Of a stretch of 64,000 nt of DNA, positions 45,495 to 56,590 are shown one piece after another (the first letter of the stretch is position 1; every line of letters begins with the position of its first letter). The notes under the pieces are model-generated. The model was not told the DNA's origin. It did no database searches and saw only the letters and a list, made by a program, of their open reading frames with translations. A program made the translations under genes and the position numbers. The stretch covers positions 7,413,501 through 7,477,500 of the forward strand of contig JARFIW010000003.1 in NCBI GenBank assembly GCA_036346225.1. Direction: 5' to 3'. The stretch comes from Platerodrilus igneus. Taxonomy: Eukaryota; Arthropoda; Insecta; Coleoptera; Lycidae.

Positions 45495-46594
45495 CATGGT
45501 GTTCAAGTTCTCCGCGAAAGCTAAGTAACTTTATTGTTAGTTAAGACATAAACTTCTGGTTTATTTTAAACGATATGTTTTTTTAAACGGAGTATCTTAT
45601 ATTTGGTACCATATCTTGAAAGCTCTTTTAATAATGATCAAAATTCCATAGAGGTACGTACCATGGGTCTGCAATGGACGGTTTCCTATAGAGGGTTTCG
45701 ATTAGCTTCACTAATGCGGTACATCACGTTAATCAACTCTTGACGTGTGAAATTCATTACGCTAACTACAGATTAAACATCAAACGATAATTAATATTGG
45801 CAGGATATATCATAAATGATGAAAATAATCTACTTAGTTTTTTCTGTTCTGAAAACCGCATAGAAGAAACATGTTCTTGCAATTTTTCCGGATCTTTTTA
45901 ATGTCGCTTATACAAAATTTTGTATCATTGGAAAGCTCTTCAAAAATGCTACTCAATGGCAATACCTAATAAAGCGGCTGCTATTTGAAAAAATTAATTT
46001 TTCGTTCATTTTATGTTTTGATTCACCCTATATAATAGAAAGTAAAAGCAAGCCCAAAACCCTATAGATAATAATACTTCAGGATGTGGAGAAAATCTTG
46101 TCATGAAGGAATTATGTCTTCGGGTTTACTACGAAAACTTATGCAATTTTTCACAGTTGACATAATTTTGACACAAAATGATTCAGACCAACGGTATCAT
46201 TTTTGTCATTACTAAAGGACTTTCAGAATATGGTGCCAAGTTTAGAATATTCCGTTTAAAAAACATAGCTTTGGTATGGAAACCATATTAGCACACCCTG
46301 TATATAGGGGGGATACTTCTGTGCATCCTAACCGCCACTATCGTTTAAAAAACGCGGAGGTTGATGTCTTGACTAACAAATAAGTGATAGAACTTTCACG
46401 GAGGACCTGCACACCCTGTAGCTAAGTATGTAGATTGTAAATGTGTACCTATTTTAGAAACTTAACAATAAATTTGAATTTGAATTACACCCGTACGTGG
46501 CTGCCCTTCCTTTAAATTGTGTTACTTAATAGCTACTGTAAATGACAAAAACGGCGCGCAATTCAAATTCTGTTCTTCTTATTGAACCACCTTA
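45495..46594. other. non-coding stretch with an inverted repeat pair
   Basis: 45565-45640 (TATGTTTTTTTAAACGGAGT and ACCATATCTTGAAAG) pairs with 46200-46280 in reverse complement with scattered mismatches. CACACCCTGTA occurs twice (about 46284 and 46410). Could be a non-autonomous element cut by the neighbouring mariner. No protein. Confidence 0.4.
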
Positions 46595-46942
46595 TACCAG
46601 GGGTTCGTTCTCAAAGTCGAACATAAGAATTTAACATGCAATCGGACGTTTTTGATGATTGTTGCTCGCCAATTTATCGTATAGGGAAGGAGAAAATTAT
46701 TACGATTCAAATGATACCACTGACAACACTCAAAATACAATTACTATTTTAAAAAACGAATTTAAAGTTTGACAGTTTATAAATACGATTTGCCTTGATT
46801 TTAATATTCTACAGCATTTTCGATTTGCTATAGTTTTAATTAGTAGGCTTAAATCAGGAAATTGATGTGCTACCTACTGTTCGTTTGTTTGTTAATAAGC
46901 AGTGAACTTTTAGGCGCTTGTTAAGGTTAATTTTTCTGAAAA

Positions 46943-48261
46943 ATGAATAATTATAATAATAAAGAAAGAGTTCTTATGGTGAAAACCTATTATAGTGGCG
47001 TCAGTTTGCCAATAGTTAGAGATTTGTTTGCCGTTAACTTTAATGCAAGAGACATACTATCTGTAAGTACTATTCAAAAATATGTACAAAGATTTGAAAG
47101 CTGTGCGAACATTTAGGAAGAATAGGAAGGTAGAGTTTTTATTGAATGATGTTCTAAAGTACTTATCATGATCATGATACAGGAAATCGACAAATAGCTG
47201 ATTGCATAAACGAGCGTGCTTTGGCGTTGGTAAATGCAGACCCTACATTCAGTTTGAATCAAATTTCAATTGAAGTTGGATTAAGCAAATCACAGGTATG
47301 GACGATATTAAAAAAAATAAATATCATCTTTTTAAGCCGCTATGCCATCAAGAGATTTTTTGCTTAAGACGAAGAAGATAGGACTGTGTTTTGTTATGAA
47401 ATGCAAGAACGCGCAAACAATGATCATCGCTTTCTATCGTCGATATGCTTCACCGACGAGTGTACTTTTACACTAAATAATGAACCCAATATTCAAAACA
47501 CAATATATTGGGCATAAAAAACCTAATGTGAACATTTCGACAAGAACGCAGTATTCTCAAAAAATTAATATTTGGGCTGGAATTTTTAATAATAATATTA
47601 TCGACCCGTTTGAAATTTAAATTTACATTCAGAAACGTATTTAGATCTTTTGGTAACATAGGTAAGACCTGCGTTGGAAGAAGTTGCAATAGAAAATCAG
47701 GAGATCTACTTCTTAATCTTCTTTGGAAATTAAACCACTCATGGTTTTTAAAATCATCTTTATTTACGTTTCGATCCATGACCTAGGATCGTTGTCAAAA
47801 TAATAAAAACTTCAAGTTTGACATTTATGACATAAATTGAAGATGACTTTGATTTATTGATGTTCAAAATATTTGGTTTGAGTACACTAAGCAAAAATTT
47901 TTAAAATTTAAAAGAACGATTGCCTTCAATTTGTGTTGCGGCTGTCTCTCACATTTTGATTGAGATTGTAGAAGGTTCTTAAATGAATCCTTTCCAAATC
48001 ATTGGATTGGTGGAGGTGGTGTTATAAATTGGCCAACAATATCTCCTGATTTAGCACCCTGCAACTTTTTCTTGTGGGGACACATTTAAAGCAAAATTTA
48101 TAGAAGACGCCCGTTAAATATTAATTCTTTGAGAGAAGCAATAATTAATGAATGCGCACTTATTGCTGACAAGCAATTAGCAAACGTTAGAAAAATATTT
48201 TACAACAGACTGGGATATTGTTTATTTCAAAACGGGGGAATATTTGAATATTTACTATAAT
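46943..48261 (+). pseudogene. mariner-like transposase remnant
   Basis: Starts MNNYNNKERVLMVKTYYSG and VQRFESC (helix-turn-helix), then TFSLNQISIEVGLSKSQVW, ICFTDECTFTLNNEPNIQN (Asp 1), a gap of inserted DNA, and FPNHWIGGGGVINWP-like text. INWPTISPDLAPCNFFLWGH (Asp 3) and ADKQLANVRKIFYNRLGYCL follow. Many stops and shifts; the block around Asp 2 is lost at the inserted repeat. Order and motifs match the intact transposase at 44298-45386, but the sequence is too different to be the same family. Confidence 0.7.
47690..47945 (-). repeat. short interspersed repeat inserted in the mariner remnant
   Basis: Reverse complement of 40531-40755. Transposase text stops at its left edge and resumes at its right edge, so it is an insertion. 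Minus strand carries the start MDRNVNKDDFKNHEWF. Confidence 0.7.
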
Positions 48262-48416
48262 TAATTTTTTCTTAAACTGTTTTTTCTAAACTTCTATTAA
48301 AAATCATTTGAAGCTTTGTTTAATTACGGTTTTATTATAAAACTATGCCAAAAGATCTTAAAATTGAATATATTTATAAATTTCCTATGTTCGACTTTGA
48401 GAGTGAACGCCCGGTA

Positions 48417-49541
48417 TAGTAGGACCTTTATGAGTTGTTTAAAAATCTATTTCTGATCTCTCTCCTTATTTACTTTGACAAATGCTATATAGTTCTTTAA
48501 AACAATGTTCTATATTTTTTTACAGCACCAGCAAACAACCCGTATCCTGCTTTTACTCTGGTTAATAAAAAATTAAAGCAACTAATAACTAATTACAAAA
48601 AGGTTGTATTAATTGAACTTCAAATTGAGAATACATGAAAGCAAGAGTGTTTTTGAGCACATCAGAATAGGACATGGGGTTACAATTGTTGTAACCTTGA
48701 ATATTTTTTTGCACCAGGCTAAAGATAAGAATGAAGCCAACGATTCGCACACAAATCCATTTTGAAGGGGACTTTTAACAGAAGGTTAACTTAAAATTTT
48801 TCCAATCCTTATGGAATAACCACATTATATGAGCAACATTATGAAAGGAGTTTGGATTGTCAAACCTTGATCTATGGTTATAGCTAATTTTTTTCCTTGA
48901 AGTATTAAACATCATAATACAAAGTGCTCAACAAAGTATGCAGATAATAAATAAACAAGCACCATTACCAAAACTAGTTATAATAGTAAAAAGAATGTTG
49001 ACTTAATTGGCTATTAAAAAACAGGTATAGCACTATATCTCGCTCACGAACGATTTAATAGTTTTGTCATAATCTTATTTAGAAAATGTGGTATGTCGCA
49101 CTTCTCACAGCAAGTAACAATGCAATGATTCTAAATAGCTGCTGCAAAAATTAAAACGTACAGATACTAAATAAGTGAAATTGAGTGTTCAATAAACACA
49201 AGGGCTGTGGGTTCTTTGAGGTATTTCCGTAGTTGTTAATGAATTACTCCAATGGAAGACACAAGTACTATCATTTAAATGCAGTCAATAAAACAATACT
49301 TAACTTTAATTATTTACTATGCTAACAAACAGAACGGTTGCAAAATTGCTGTAAACAATCATCAACGTTACTTATTTACTATGTTATTAATAAGAATAGG
49401 TTTGGCAATTTTTTATATATTTCACAACACCTGACACCATTTTAAGCCAATAATACCCTCTTGAAATTTTCCTTAAGGTTTTGAAGGTTCCCAAATCTAA
49501 TTATGTTTTATAATTTTTACCCTATAGGCTTTCGGAAGAAT
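48417..49541. other. AT-rich spacer, nothing recognised
   Basis: No repeats or domains seen. Confidence 0.4.
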
Positions 49542-49701
49542 TTGACATTTTTTAATTAATTGCTTGACATTCCCCTCCTTCAACAATAGTTTCTCGTATT
49601 TTATCGTAACCCAGCGACAGGCTGCTCAATACCATGGCGACATCATCCACCACGGTCCATGCAGTGATGGTTGTGGTCAGCAACACAAGAAACCGCTAAC
49701 A
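49542..49701 (-). repeat. truncated 3' LTR
   Basis: Shares TTGACATTTTTTAATTAATT through AACACAAGA-ACCGC-AACA with the 5' LTR but lacks that LTR's last 65 bp or so (minus-strand 3' end). Confidence 0.75.
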
Positions 49702-49779
49702 CTCGGCTATTCTGACTGGCTGATAGTCGTTCTAAACCCATGTCAAACGCATCAGTGTTAACTGCTAACTTAGTGCTCA

Positions 49780-50150
49780 GGGACGTTTGTCCCGACGGCT
49801 GAACAATAGCTTAAGAATAGTTATCCCGACGACAATTTAATGTCCAGGGATAAACTGCCTGATGGCATAAGTGGCCCAGGGACAGTTCACCCGTTGACAA
49901 GTTAATGTCCAGGGAACAACTAATTCCGACGGCGTAACAACGGCCCAGGGAAAGTTTACTCGACGACAATTTAATGTCCAGGGAACAATCCTGACGGCGT
50001 AACAACGGCCCAGTGATAGTTAACCCGACGACAATTTAATGTCCAGGGAACAACTAATCCCGATGGTGTAACAACAACCCAGGGATAGTTTACCCGACGA
50101 TAAGTTATTGTACAGGGAACAATCCCGACGGCATAACAATGGCCCTATTA
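49780..50150 (-). repeat. minisatellite, about five units of 65-69 bp
   Basis: GACAATTTAATGTCCAGGG-type text recurs at about 49831, 49896, 49964, 50030 and 50099. Each unit also has CCCGACGGC-TAACAACGGCCC. It lies between integrase and the 3' LTR, a usual place for retroelement tandem repeats. Confidence 0.85.
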
Positions 50151-50496
50151 CATATTATCGAAGGTGAACCAATTTATATTCTTCAACACCTTTGAGATTC
50201 TCAATGACCCCTTCCACTTGGGCATTAACTTATGACTTTTACCGTACCGACGATAAAAGAGATCTTTACCAACACCAACTCGCCTTCCGTAAAATACTTC
50301 GGGTTTGCTCTATGTGAATTAAAGCTTGTTTTCTGGCGAGACTAGTCAATCCCTATCTGTTCACTAATAACATTACATAGCTTCAAAACGTTGATTGCTT
50401 AATCGGATTCCAAAAACCCCACATTCTGTGGCCCGGATCGATAACCAACAAGTGCCTCAGAAGGTGTCGTAAAGATGGCTCTATTCAACGTATTAT

Positions 50497-51468
50497 TTAG
50501 ACCCAACTGAATGTAAGTAACGTTTTCATCCCATTCATCGTCCTCCTGGCCTGTGCCCATAGTCGCTTAGCAATCGAGTACCGTTCTATTGTACCGTTCA
50601 ACTTGGCCGTTGCCACAAGGCATTTCGACGGCATTAAGGTGCAATTGTATTTGCCTTTCATTGCCAATGCTGTGCCTCGATCGCCAATTACACGCTTAGG
50701 CACTGCAAAGACTTTAATAATGCTGTTCAACTCTTTTATCACATGCTTAATTTTAGTATTTTTCACAGGTTCAATACAACAAAATTTCGCGAAAGCAACA
50801 AAAGTAATCATGACATAACTATTTCCTTCCTTAGATTTGCAAAAGGGACCTAAATGATCCACATAAATGGTATCAAATGGACGAGTAATTTTCTTTAGTA
50901 GGTGCAAGTATCCTGTTCATTTCCCAGATGGAACTTTGTGATACAAGCAATTTATATGTGCCTGTACATACTTTTTTTTATAAATCTGCGCATCTTAGGA
51001 ATCCAGAAACTGTTAGCAATTCTTTCAAACGTCTTATCGAGTGCAAAGTGACCTATATCGTCGTGGTTGTATCTTAAGATTTGCCATCGACACGCTTTAG
51101 GAAGAACAGCTCGATCTCCGTGTTCAGTTCTACGGAAAACTATGCCTTTATGAAGATTGTAGTCATTGAATATTGCTTTGTTAGCATGTCGTTCCCTAGG
51201 CTGAATTACTCTTTTAATATTCTTTAGCTTCTTATCGGCTCCCTGTGCCGCTAAAGGCCATTCATGTTCAGTGATCACGGCAACGTATACTCCTTGAGAA
51301 CCTTCTAGACCAGGATTTCGATTTAAGGCGTGTACGTGACGCATTCGACTTGCAAACCTGTGCACAATTTCAAAATTGTATACTTGTAGATCAAGAATTC
51401 ATCTCCCTATGCGACGATTTAAATCCTTTTTAACCATAGCGCTTTTTACAGCTCACAATCGGTATATA
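50497..51468 (-). pseudogene. integrase (and RNase H end) of the Gypsy element
   Basis: After the mariner insertion the minus strand gives AMVKKDLNRRIGR and VYNFEIVHRFASRMRHVHAL, the RNase H end. Then comes the zinc-binding part (YNHDDIGHFALDKTFERIAN, SFWIPKMRRFIKK). The core has TIYVDHLGPFCKSKEGNSYV (Asp 1), VPKRVIGDRGTALAMKGKYN (Asp 2), and AKLNGTIERYSIAKRLWAQA (Glu). The catalytic residues look intact, but a frame break separates the zinc part (ends 50952) from the core (starts 50907) and a stop ends the core at 50497. Would insert the cDNA copy. Confidence 0.8.
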
Positions 51469-53272
51469 CAGTGCTTCCCAAAAGTAACGGATATATTCGA
51501 TTAAATGATGATTGACAATTTCTAAGTAAAAAGCTCTAACACGTCGATTTTTATTTTTAAATTGTCATTTAATTATGTAATTTTTAACCCCCCACCCTTC
51601 AACTCCTAAGCGCTAGCATCCCCTGCTTAAAAATTTTAAATGGCAATGTACCCCTTGTGATACCTCAATTAATGCATTTTTCATGTAGAAATAAAATTTT
51701 ACAAAAAAATCTAAATCGGTTGATAAATAACTGTTTTATTCAATAAACAAAACTTAAATAAAAAACAAACCCAATTTAAATTAAATGTTCAAACTGCTGT
51801 CCGTTAGCGGCTAGGCAGTGTCCTAATCTAGAGACAAACTCTTGTTGAACTTTGTTTACTATCTGAGGGGAAATTAAGCGAATTTCATTCCGAATTCTCT
51901 GCTTTAACTCGTTTACGTTTTGAGGCCTATTCAGATGCAATTTAGATTTTAAATGACCCCAGAGGAAATGATCGAAAGGGGTTAAGTCGGGGGACCTTGC
52001 GGGTCATTCAATTTGTCATCGTTCACCAATCCACCTCATAGGAAATACTTCGTCGAGATATTCCCGTACTGGACGTGCATAGTGGGGAGGCGCACCATCT
52101 TGCTGTAGCCAAATACTGGGATGAGGTGAATCAGGATCTTCTGCATTCGGATGTAGTACCGCTAAAGCCGAAATTAATTCAAATTGGAGAAAATTTAGAT
52201 ATTGTTCTCCATTGAGTGTTCTTTCAAAAAAGTATGGTCCAATAACTTTATTACCCACTATCCCCGCCCAAACATTAACCTTTTGTGGAAATTGTGTATT
52301 TGCTTCCATCATCCAATGCGGATTTTTTTCAGCCCAATAACGGCAATTCTGCTTATTAACGGTACCATTTAAATAAAATGTTGCCTCATCAGAAAACATA
52401 ATATTTCCTTCCAATCCAGGATTTTCATTGCAAAGTTCCATGATTGTCTCAAAAAATTGCGCTCGCCTATCAAAATCATCATCTGATAACTCTTGCACTA
52501 ATTGCACTTTGTAAGGGTGAAACTTTTGCTTACGGAGAAATCTATGAACTGCACTTTTTGATGCATTTAACTGTGAAGCGACTTCCGCAACGCTTGAATG
52601 TGGATTTTCCTGCACAAATAGCAAGACATCCAATTCTGAATCTTTATCTAAAGCTGATGGACGTCCATCTTTAGATTTATCTCGTACGTGTCTAATATTC
52701 CGAAATTTATTTTCAATTTGGCTTATCGTTGATTGCGAGATAGGGGGGAGGTAGGGATGAATTTCATTGAATAAAATTCGAACTTCTTTGTGCGTTTGAA
52801 TTCTATCTCCAAAGCCAATCATCATTAAAATTTCAATCTTTTCGGCTTCGTTAAGTCTCATTTTTGCTGACTTATTATTAAACAAGCAACACGCACTTAA
52901 CTAACGTACTTTCACTAAATTTATTTGACACTTTACAAACATTTTGATTAACAAGGCATACCCGATAATTGGCACTTTAAGTGAAAAAGTTTTTATTGAA
53001 TAAAACAGTTATTTATCAACCGATTTAGAACTTTTTTGTAAAATTTTATTTCTGCATGAAAAATGCTATTAATCGAGGTATCACAAGGGGTACATTGCCA
53101 TTTAAAATTTTTAAGTAGGGGATGCTAGCGCTTATGGGTTGAAGGGTGGGGGGTTAAAAATTACATAATTAAATGACAATTTAAAAATATAAATCGACGT
53201 GTCAGAGCTTTTTACTCAGAAATTGTCAATAATCATTTAATCGAATATATCCGTTACTTTTGGGAAGTACTG
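51469..53272 (-). mobile_element. mariner-like transposon with 280-bp inverted repeats
   Basis: Ends CAGTGCTTCCCAAAAGTAAC and, inverted, CAGTACTTCCCAAAAGTAAC; TA flanks both sides (51467-51468 and 53273-53274). The inverted repeats extend to about 51748 and 52993, far longer than usual. 1804 bp. Inserted in RNase H coding sequence of the Gypsy element. Confidence 0.9.
51776..52885 (-). pseudogene. mariner-like transposase with two stop codons
   Basis: 370 codons including the final stop. The likely native start is the ATG at 52861 (MRLNEAEKIEILMMIGFGDR). Blocks are a first helix-turn-helix (QSTISQIENKFRNIRHVRDK), DGRPSALDK hinge, a second (SSVAEVASQLNASKSAVHRF), NIMFSDEATFYLNGTVNKQN (Asp 1), WLQQDGAPPHYARPVREYLD (Asp 2), and PARSPDLTPFDHFLWGHLKS (Asp 3, about 36 residues later). 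Two in-frame TGA codons lie between Asp 2 and Asp 3, right after WIGER and after QIE, where relatives have Gly and Trp. Otherwise no frame breaks. So this was inactivated by substitutions and is rather young. Confidence 0.85.
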
Positions 53273-53284
53273 TATATTAAACTG

Positions 53285-53450
53285 CACTCCAATTAAATAG
53301 TGTCTAAATCGTTTGACACTCCTAACTATAGCAAAGGCCTCTAATTCGAAAGAGTGGTATCGCTGTTCTGCAGGTGAGGTGGTTTTGCTATAATACCCTA
53401 TTGCCTTTTCGCGTCCCTCTTCAACTTGTACTAATCCCCCCCAGGACGTT
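53285..53450 (-). pseudogene. RNase H fragment of the Gypsy element
   Basis: Minus strand reads LVQVEEGREKAIGYYSKTTS and YHSFELEAFAIVRSVKRFRH, the central RNase H blocks of Gypsy pol. The next residues lie beyond the mariner element at 51468, so the split is clean. Confidence 0.75.
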
Positions 53451-53454
53451 TAGT

Positions 53455-54050
53455 GCATGCCCTCCAAGACTTTAACAGTGCATATTCATCTCCCTTTATA
53501 TTTAGTTATAGTTATATTTAAATTTACATTTTATAATATATTTTATATTTATTTTGCATGTACTTTATTACTTTGAGGCTTGATATGTATTGTCTGACGT
53601 TCTGCCGCCATATTGGTTGCAGTATATTTTTAGAAAAGAAGATTATAATTGTGAAGATTGTAATTGTAATATAAATCAGCTAGGAAGTGATAGGGAAAGC
53701 TAGAGATGCATTTAGACTAAAAATAAAAATAAATTACTTAGACCAGGGAAGACGAATTTATAGAGCAGGCAAAATAGCTGGATTCACTATAAAAATATTT
53801 AAAAATTTGAATCCATTTTAAAATAAGTTAGCTAGCTTTGGATAGTTTTAAGTCGACTTGCGGCTGCTATCCACTATTACGGACCCCCCATCACTTTTGC
53901 TTGTGTCTTGTTGATCAGGCACGCTCCAAAATCAACGCTAGGGATACCATTATTTAAATCCTATTTCTAGTTTTTGTTTCAATTTGTTAGATGTTTATTT
54001 AGCATGAATTAATTTTGAAGATAGATTTAATTTGAAGCACGTTTATATTT
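53455..54050. other. non-coding insertion or replacement in the Gypsy pol
   Basis: AT-rich, without coding text where the RT-RNase H connection should be. No terminal repeats were recognised. Confidence 0.4.
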
Positions 54051-54059
54051 TTCAAGTTT

Positions 54060-54605
54060 AAACCCAATGTAGTACCTTCGGGTGGAGCATTGAGAACGTG
54101 GCCGCTAGTATAGACCTTCCTCAATATGTCTTGAGGGTATCAGCACGTCGTCTAAATACACGACCGCTTTTTTAAATCTTAAGTCACCTAGAATTACGCC
54201 CATCGCGCATTGGAAAACTAACTGCGTTCATCAGACCATACGGGATTTTTAGGTACTCAAATTTTTCTTCGGTTGTAAAGAAATGCACTAATTAGGACAG
54301 ATTCTTCCGACACTCTGATTTGATGGTCTTGCAAACGGTGATTGTGACGTATGTATGACCCCGCCTTCCAAAAATTCATTAATAAGTTCGCGTAACATCA
54401 CTTTTTCGGCTTCTGACCGGCGATAAGGTCTTTGAACGATGGGGTTATCTGATTTTAATTTTATATTAAATTCAACACCAGTAATACAACCTAATTCTAA
54501 AGCATCACTCGGGAAGCAGGTAGCGAATATTTGTATAATTGTTTTGATTTGTTCTTGCACACCTGGGGCATCAACGCCTATTCTAACCATTTGGTTAACC
54601 TGCAC
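54060..54605 (-). pseudogene. reverse transcriptase fragment of the Gypsy element
   Basis: 54605-54288 gives VEFNIKLKSDNPIVQRPYRR, AEKVMLRELINEFLEGGVIH and SQSPFA, the N-terminal fingers. Then a shift, FTTEEKFEYLKIPYGLMNAV and AVVYLDDVLIPSRHIEEGL, which holds the YLDD catalytic box, and NAPPEGTTLGLNLKN (thumb). The central palm between SPFA and FTTEEKF is missing (about 40-60 residues), so the enzyme is dead even though YLDD survives. Confidence 0.75.
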
Positions 54606-54683
54606 ATCTGTCTGATCTACAATAACATCTAGGGTAGATACACTAAATAACTATGTATGACCAGTTTGACTGTATTTAATACA

Positions 54684-55463
54684 CTAACCTTCGGTAAAGA
54701 TTTGACCGACGATAATGTCAATACACGGAATGTATTTTGGTACTATTAATAATGAAGTGGTTAAGTGCACCGAATCAATCGAAATCTTATATGTAACCAT
54801 ATTAGATACTTCAATTTCGGATCCACCGAATACCGTTAATACGATGGGTTTTGAAAGCGAATCTGTCTTTAAGTTTATTTTTTTAACAAAGCTTTCGGTA
54901 ATCAGCGGACATTCACTACCAAAGTCAATAAAGCAGAATACGTCAATTTCGCCGTTAATGCGGGTGGGTTTATAAAATTTGTTTTTATCGCCATCTCTTG
55001 AGATAAATAAGACTTGTCTATTATTTCTAGCATTATTTCCATCGCGCGGTATCGGTTGACTTTCGCTAATTTTCCTATTTCGTTTAAAACAATTTTCGAC
55101 AGTATGTCCGTTATTGTGGCAATACTTGCAATCCATGGGAGGATCAGAAGGTCTTGCGCGTTGTGGACAATGTTCCTGCTTGTGCCCCGTTTGTTTACAT
55201 ATGTAACAAATGATTGCTCTTTCACCTTCCCTCGTTGCATTAGAATCCGCGTGCTGTTTTATTATATTTTTAGAAGATGATTGGCGGTCAGTAAATTTTC
55301 GTGAGTTCACCACTGAGTTTCCTGGTTCACACGCTTTTAAATATACTGCCAATTTAGACGGGTCAGTAATATTAGCAGCTTTAACAGCAAATTTAATATT
55401 GTTGTTTTCCACGCCACCAACAATGAGATTAACTTCATCGCTACCGTTCAGATTTAAATTCAT
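54684..55463 (-). pseudogene. gag zinc knuckles and protease of the Gypsy element
   Basis: 259 open codons. Two CCHC knuckles, CYICKQTGHKQEHC and CKYCHNNGHTVENC, bind the element's RNA. Next is a retropepsin-like domain: DVFCFIDFGSECPLITESFV, VLTVFGGSEIEVSN, and LLIVPKYIPCIDIIVGQIF. The catalytic Asp-Thr/Ser-Gly reads Asp-Phe-Gly here, which should abolish protease activity. The long open frame with a damaged active site suggests a point mutation in an otherwise young copy. Confidence 0.8.
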
Positions 55464-55995
55464 TTTACGAATTAAGGATATCCTTTCAAAACAATACTCG
55501 TATAGACTGATTAGATTTGGATTTTGAATTTATCACTTCTGTCATTAGAACGTGTAAGTCGCGGCCCGACGGAAAAGTTTCAGTTAATAGACATTTCCAA
55601 TCATTCCAAGATTTTGGCACATAATCTACACTTTTGTACCAAAGCTTAGAAGGACTCTTTAATTAAGTTATTGCTAAATGACAGGGTCTAATATCACTTC
55701 AATTATATATAGTTTCGTACTCATCGATCTTAGCAATCCAGTTAACAACATCGTGTACCAATGGGTTAAATTCTGAAATGTCAGCATCTCGTACTGACAT
55801 ACCAAAGTGCGACCTCTGCACATTCTTAAATAAATTAACTATCTCTACCAAACCTGAATTTCCAGACTGCAATTCAGGGGTGTATGAGCGGTTGTTTTCA
55901 TCTAGATCGTCAGGTCTACTTCTTTTACTATATTCTTCAGAACTAAACGAGGTCTCATCACTTAAGAAGCATGTCGATGCTTACGGCGACTTATA
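55464..55995 (-). pseudogene. gag N-terminal part of the Gypsy element
   Basis: Minus-strand text includes RSRPDDLDENNRSYTPELQ, GLVEIVNLFKNVQRSHFGM and VHDVVNWIAKIDEYETIY, then shifted pieces leading to the knuckle frame. Position before the knuckles and the acidic/polar N-terminus fit gag. Confidence 0.55.
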
Positions 55996-56046
55996 ATTGT
56001 TGCACAATGGCTTTTACTCACGTTAAACTTGTAAATGGTGGAATAT

Positions 56047-56057
56047 CCCACTTCTGA
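56047..56057 (-). other. possible primer-binding site of the Gypsy element
   Basis: Immediately inside the 5' LTR the minus strand reads TCAGAAGTGGG. Its position is right; the matching tRNA was not determined. Confidence 0.35.
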
Positions 56058-56282
56058 TGAAAACGACTAATAATTATTCAAGTAAATAACTTTATTTTTG
56101 GTTCAAAAATAACACACATCAACTTGACATTTTTTAATTAATTGCTCGACAGTCTCCCCCTCAACAATAGTTCTTCGTATTTTATCGTTTCCTAGCGACC
56201 GGCTACTCAATACCATGGCGACTTCATCCACCAAAGTCCATGCAGTGATGGGTGTGGTCAGCAACACAAGAGACCGCAAACA
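56058..56282 (-). repeat. 5' LTR (225 bp)
   Basis: Minus strand starts TGTTTGCGGTCTCTTG and ends GTCGTTTTCA, so TG...CA. An AAATAAAGT near the end may be the polyadenylation signal. Confidence 0.7.
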
Positions 56283-56590
56283 ATAGTTATCTATGAACTA
56301 AATGTAGTTATAGTTACGCTTGTTCTGTTCTGATTAATGTCGTTATCTATGTACGAGTTGTAATTGATTAAAACCTTAATTTGGAGGTTTTCTATTATAT
56401 TTTTATAAACAATACTACAATTTAATTGACAGCTGCCAAGTTTATTAATACTCAGAACGAACTAGTTTTATTTTTATAACTGTTTTTATCTTTACATGTT
56501 ATATTGTTCCTATTTTATTTTCGTTGGTAAACATATGAAGATTGTGCATAAGTGTTTGTGTTACGTTCCTCAAGATATAATTAATCTGAC
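56283..56590. other. AT-rich spacer between two retroelements
   Basis: No coding signature. May hold the 5' UTR of the PHD/RT element. Confidence 0.4.

Larger units (their letters stand above)
46595..48416 (+). mobile_element. decayed mariner-like transposon
   Basis: Ends TACCAGGGGTTCGTTCTC and, inverted, TACCGGGCGTTCACTCTC both continue AAAGTCGAACATA. TA is at both borders, though the exact border could be two bases further in. A second repeat (47690-47945) sits inside its transposase. Confidence 0.7.
49542..56282 (-). mobile_element. Gypsy retrotransposon with truncated 3' LTR
   Basis: Minus-strand order is 5' LTR (56282-56058), gag, zinc knuckles/protease, RT, RNase H, integrase, tandem repeats, truncated 3' LTR (49701-49542). 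A mariner-like element at 51469-53272 splits RNase H. About 600 bp of non-coding DNA (53455-54050) replaces the RT-RNase H connection. Because the 3' LTR is truncated, the target duplication cannot be tested. Confidence 0.8.

Noticed and set aside
54715..55527. Plus-strand frames opposite the Gypsy gag/protease
   Set aside because: Antisense shadows of the zinc-knuckle and protease frame.
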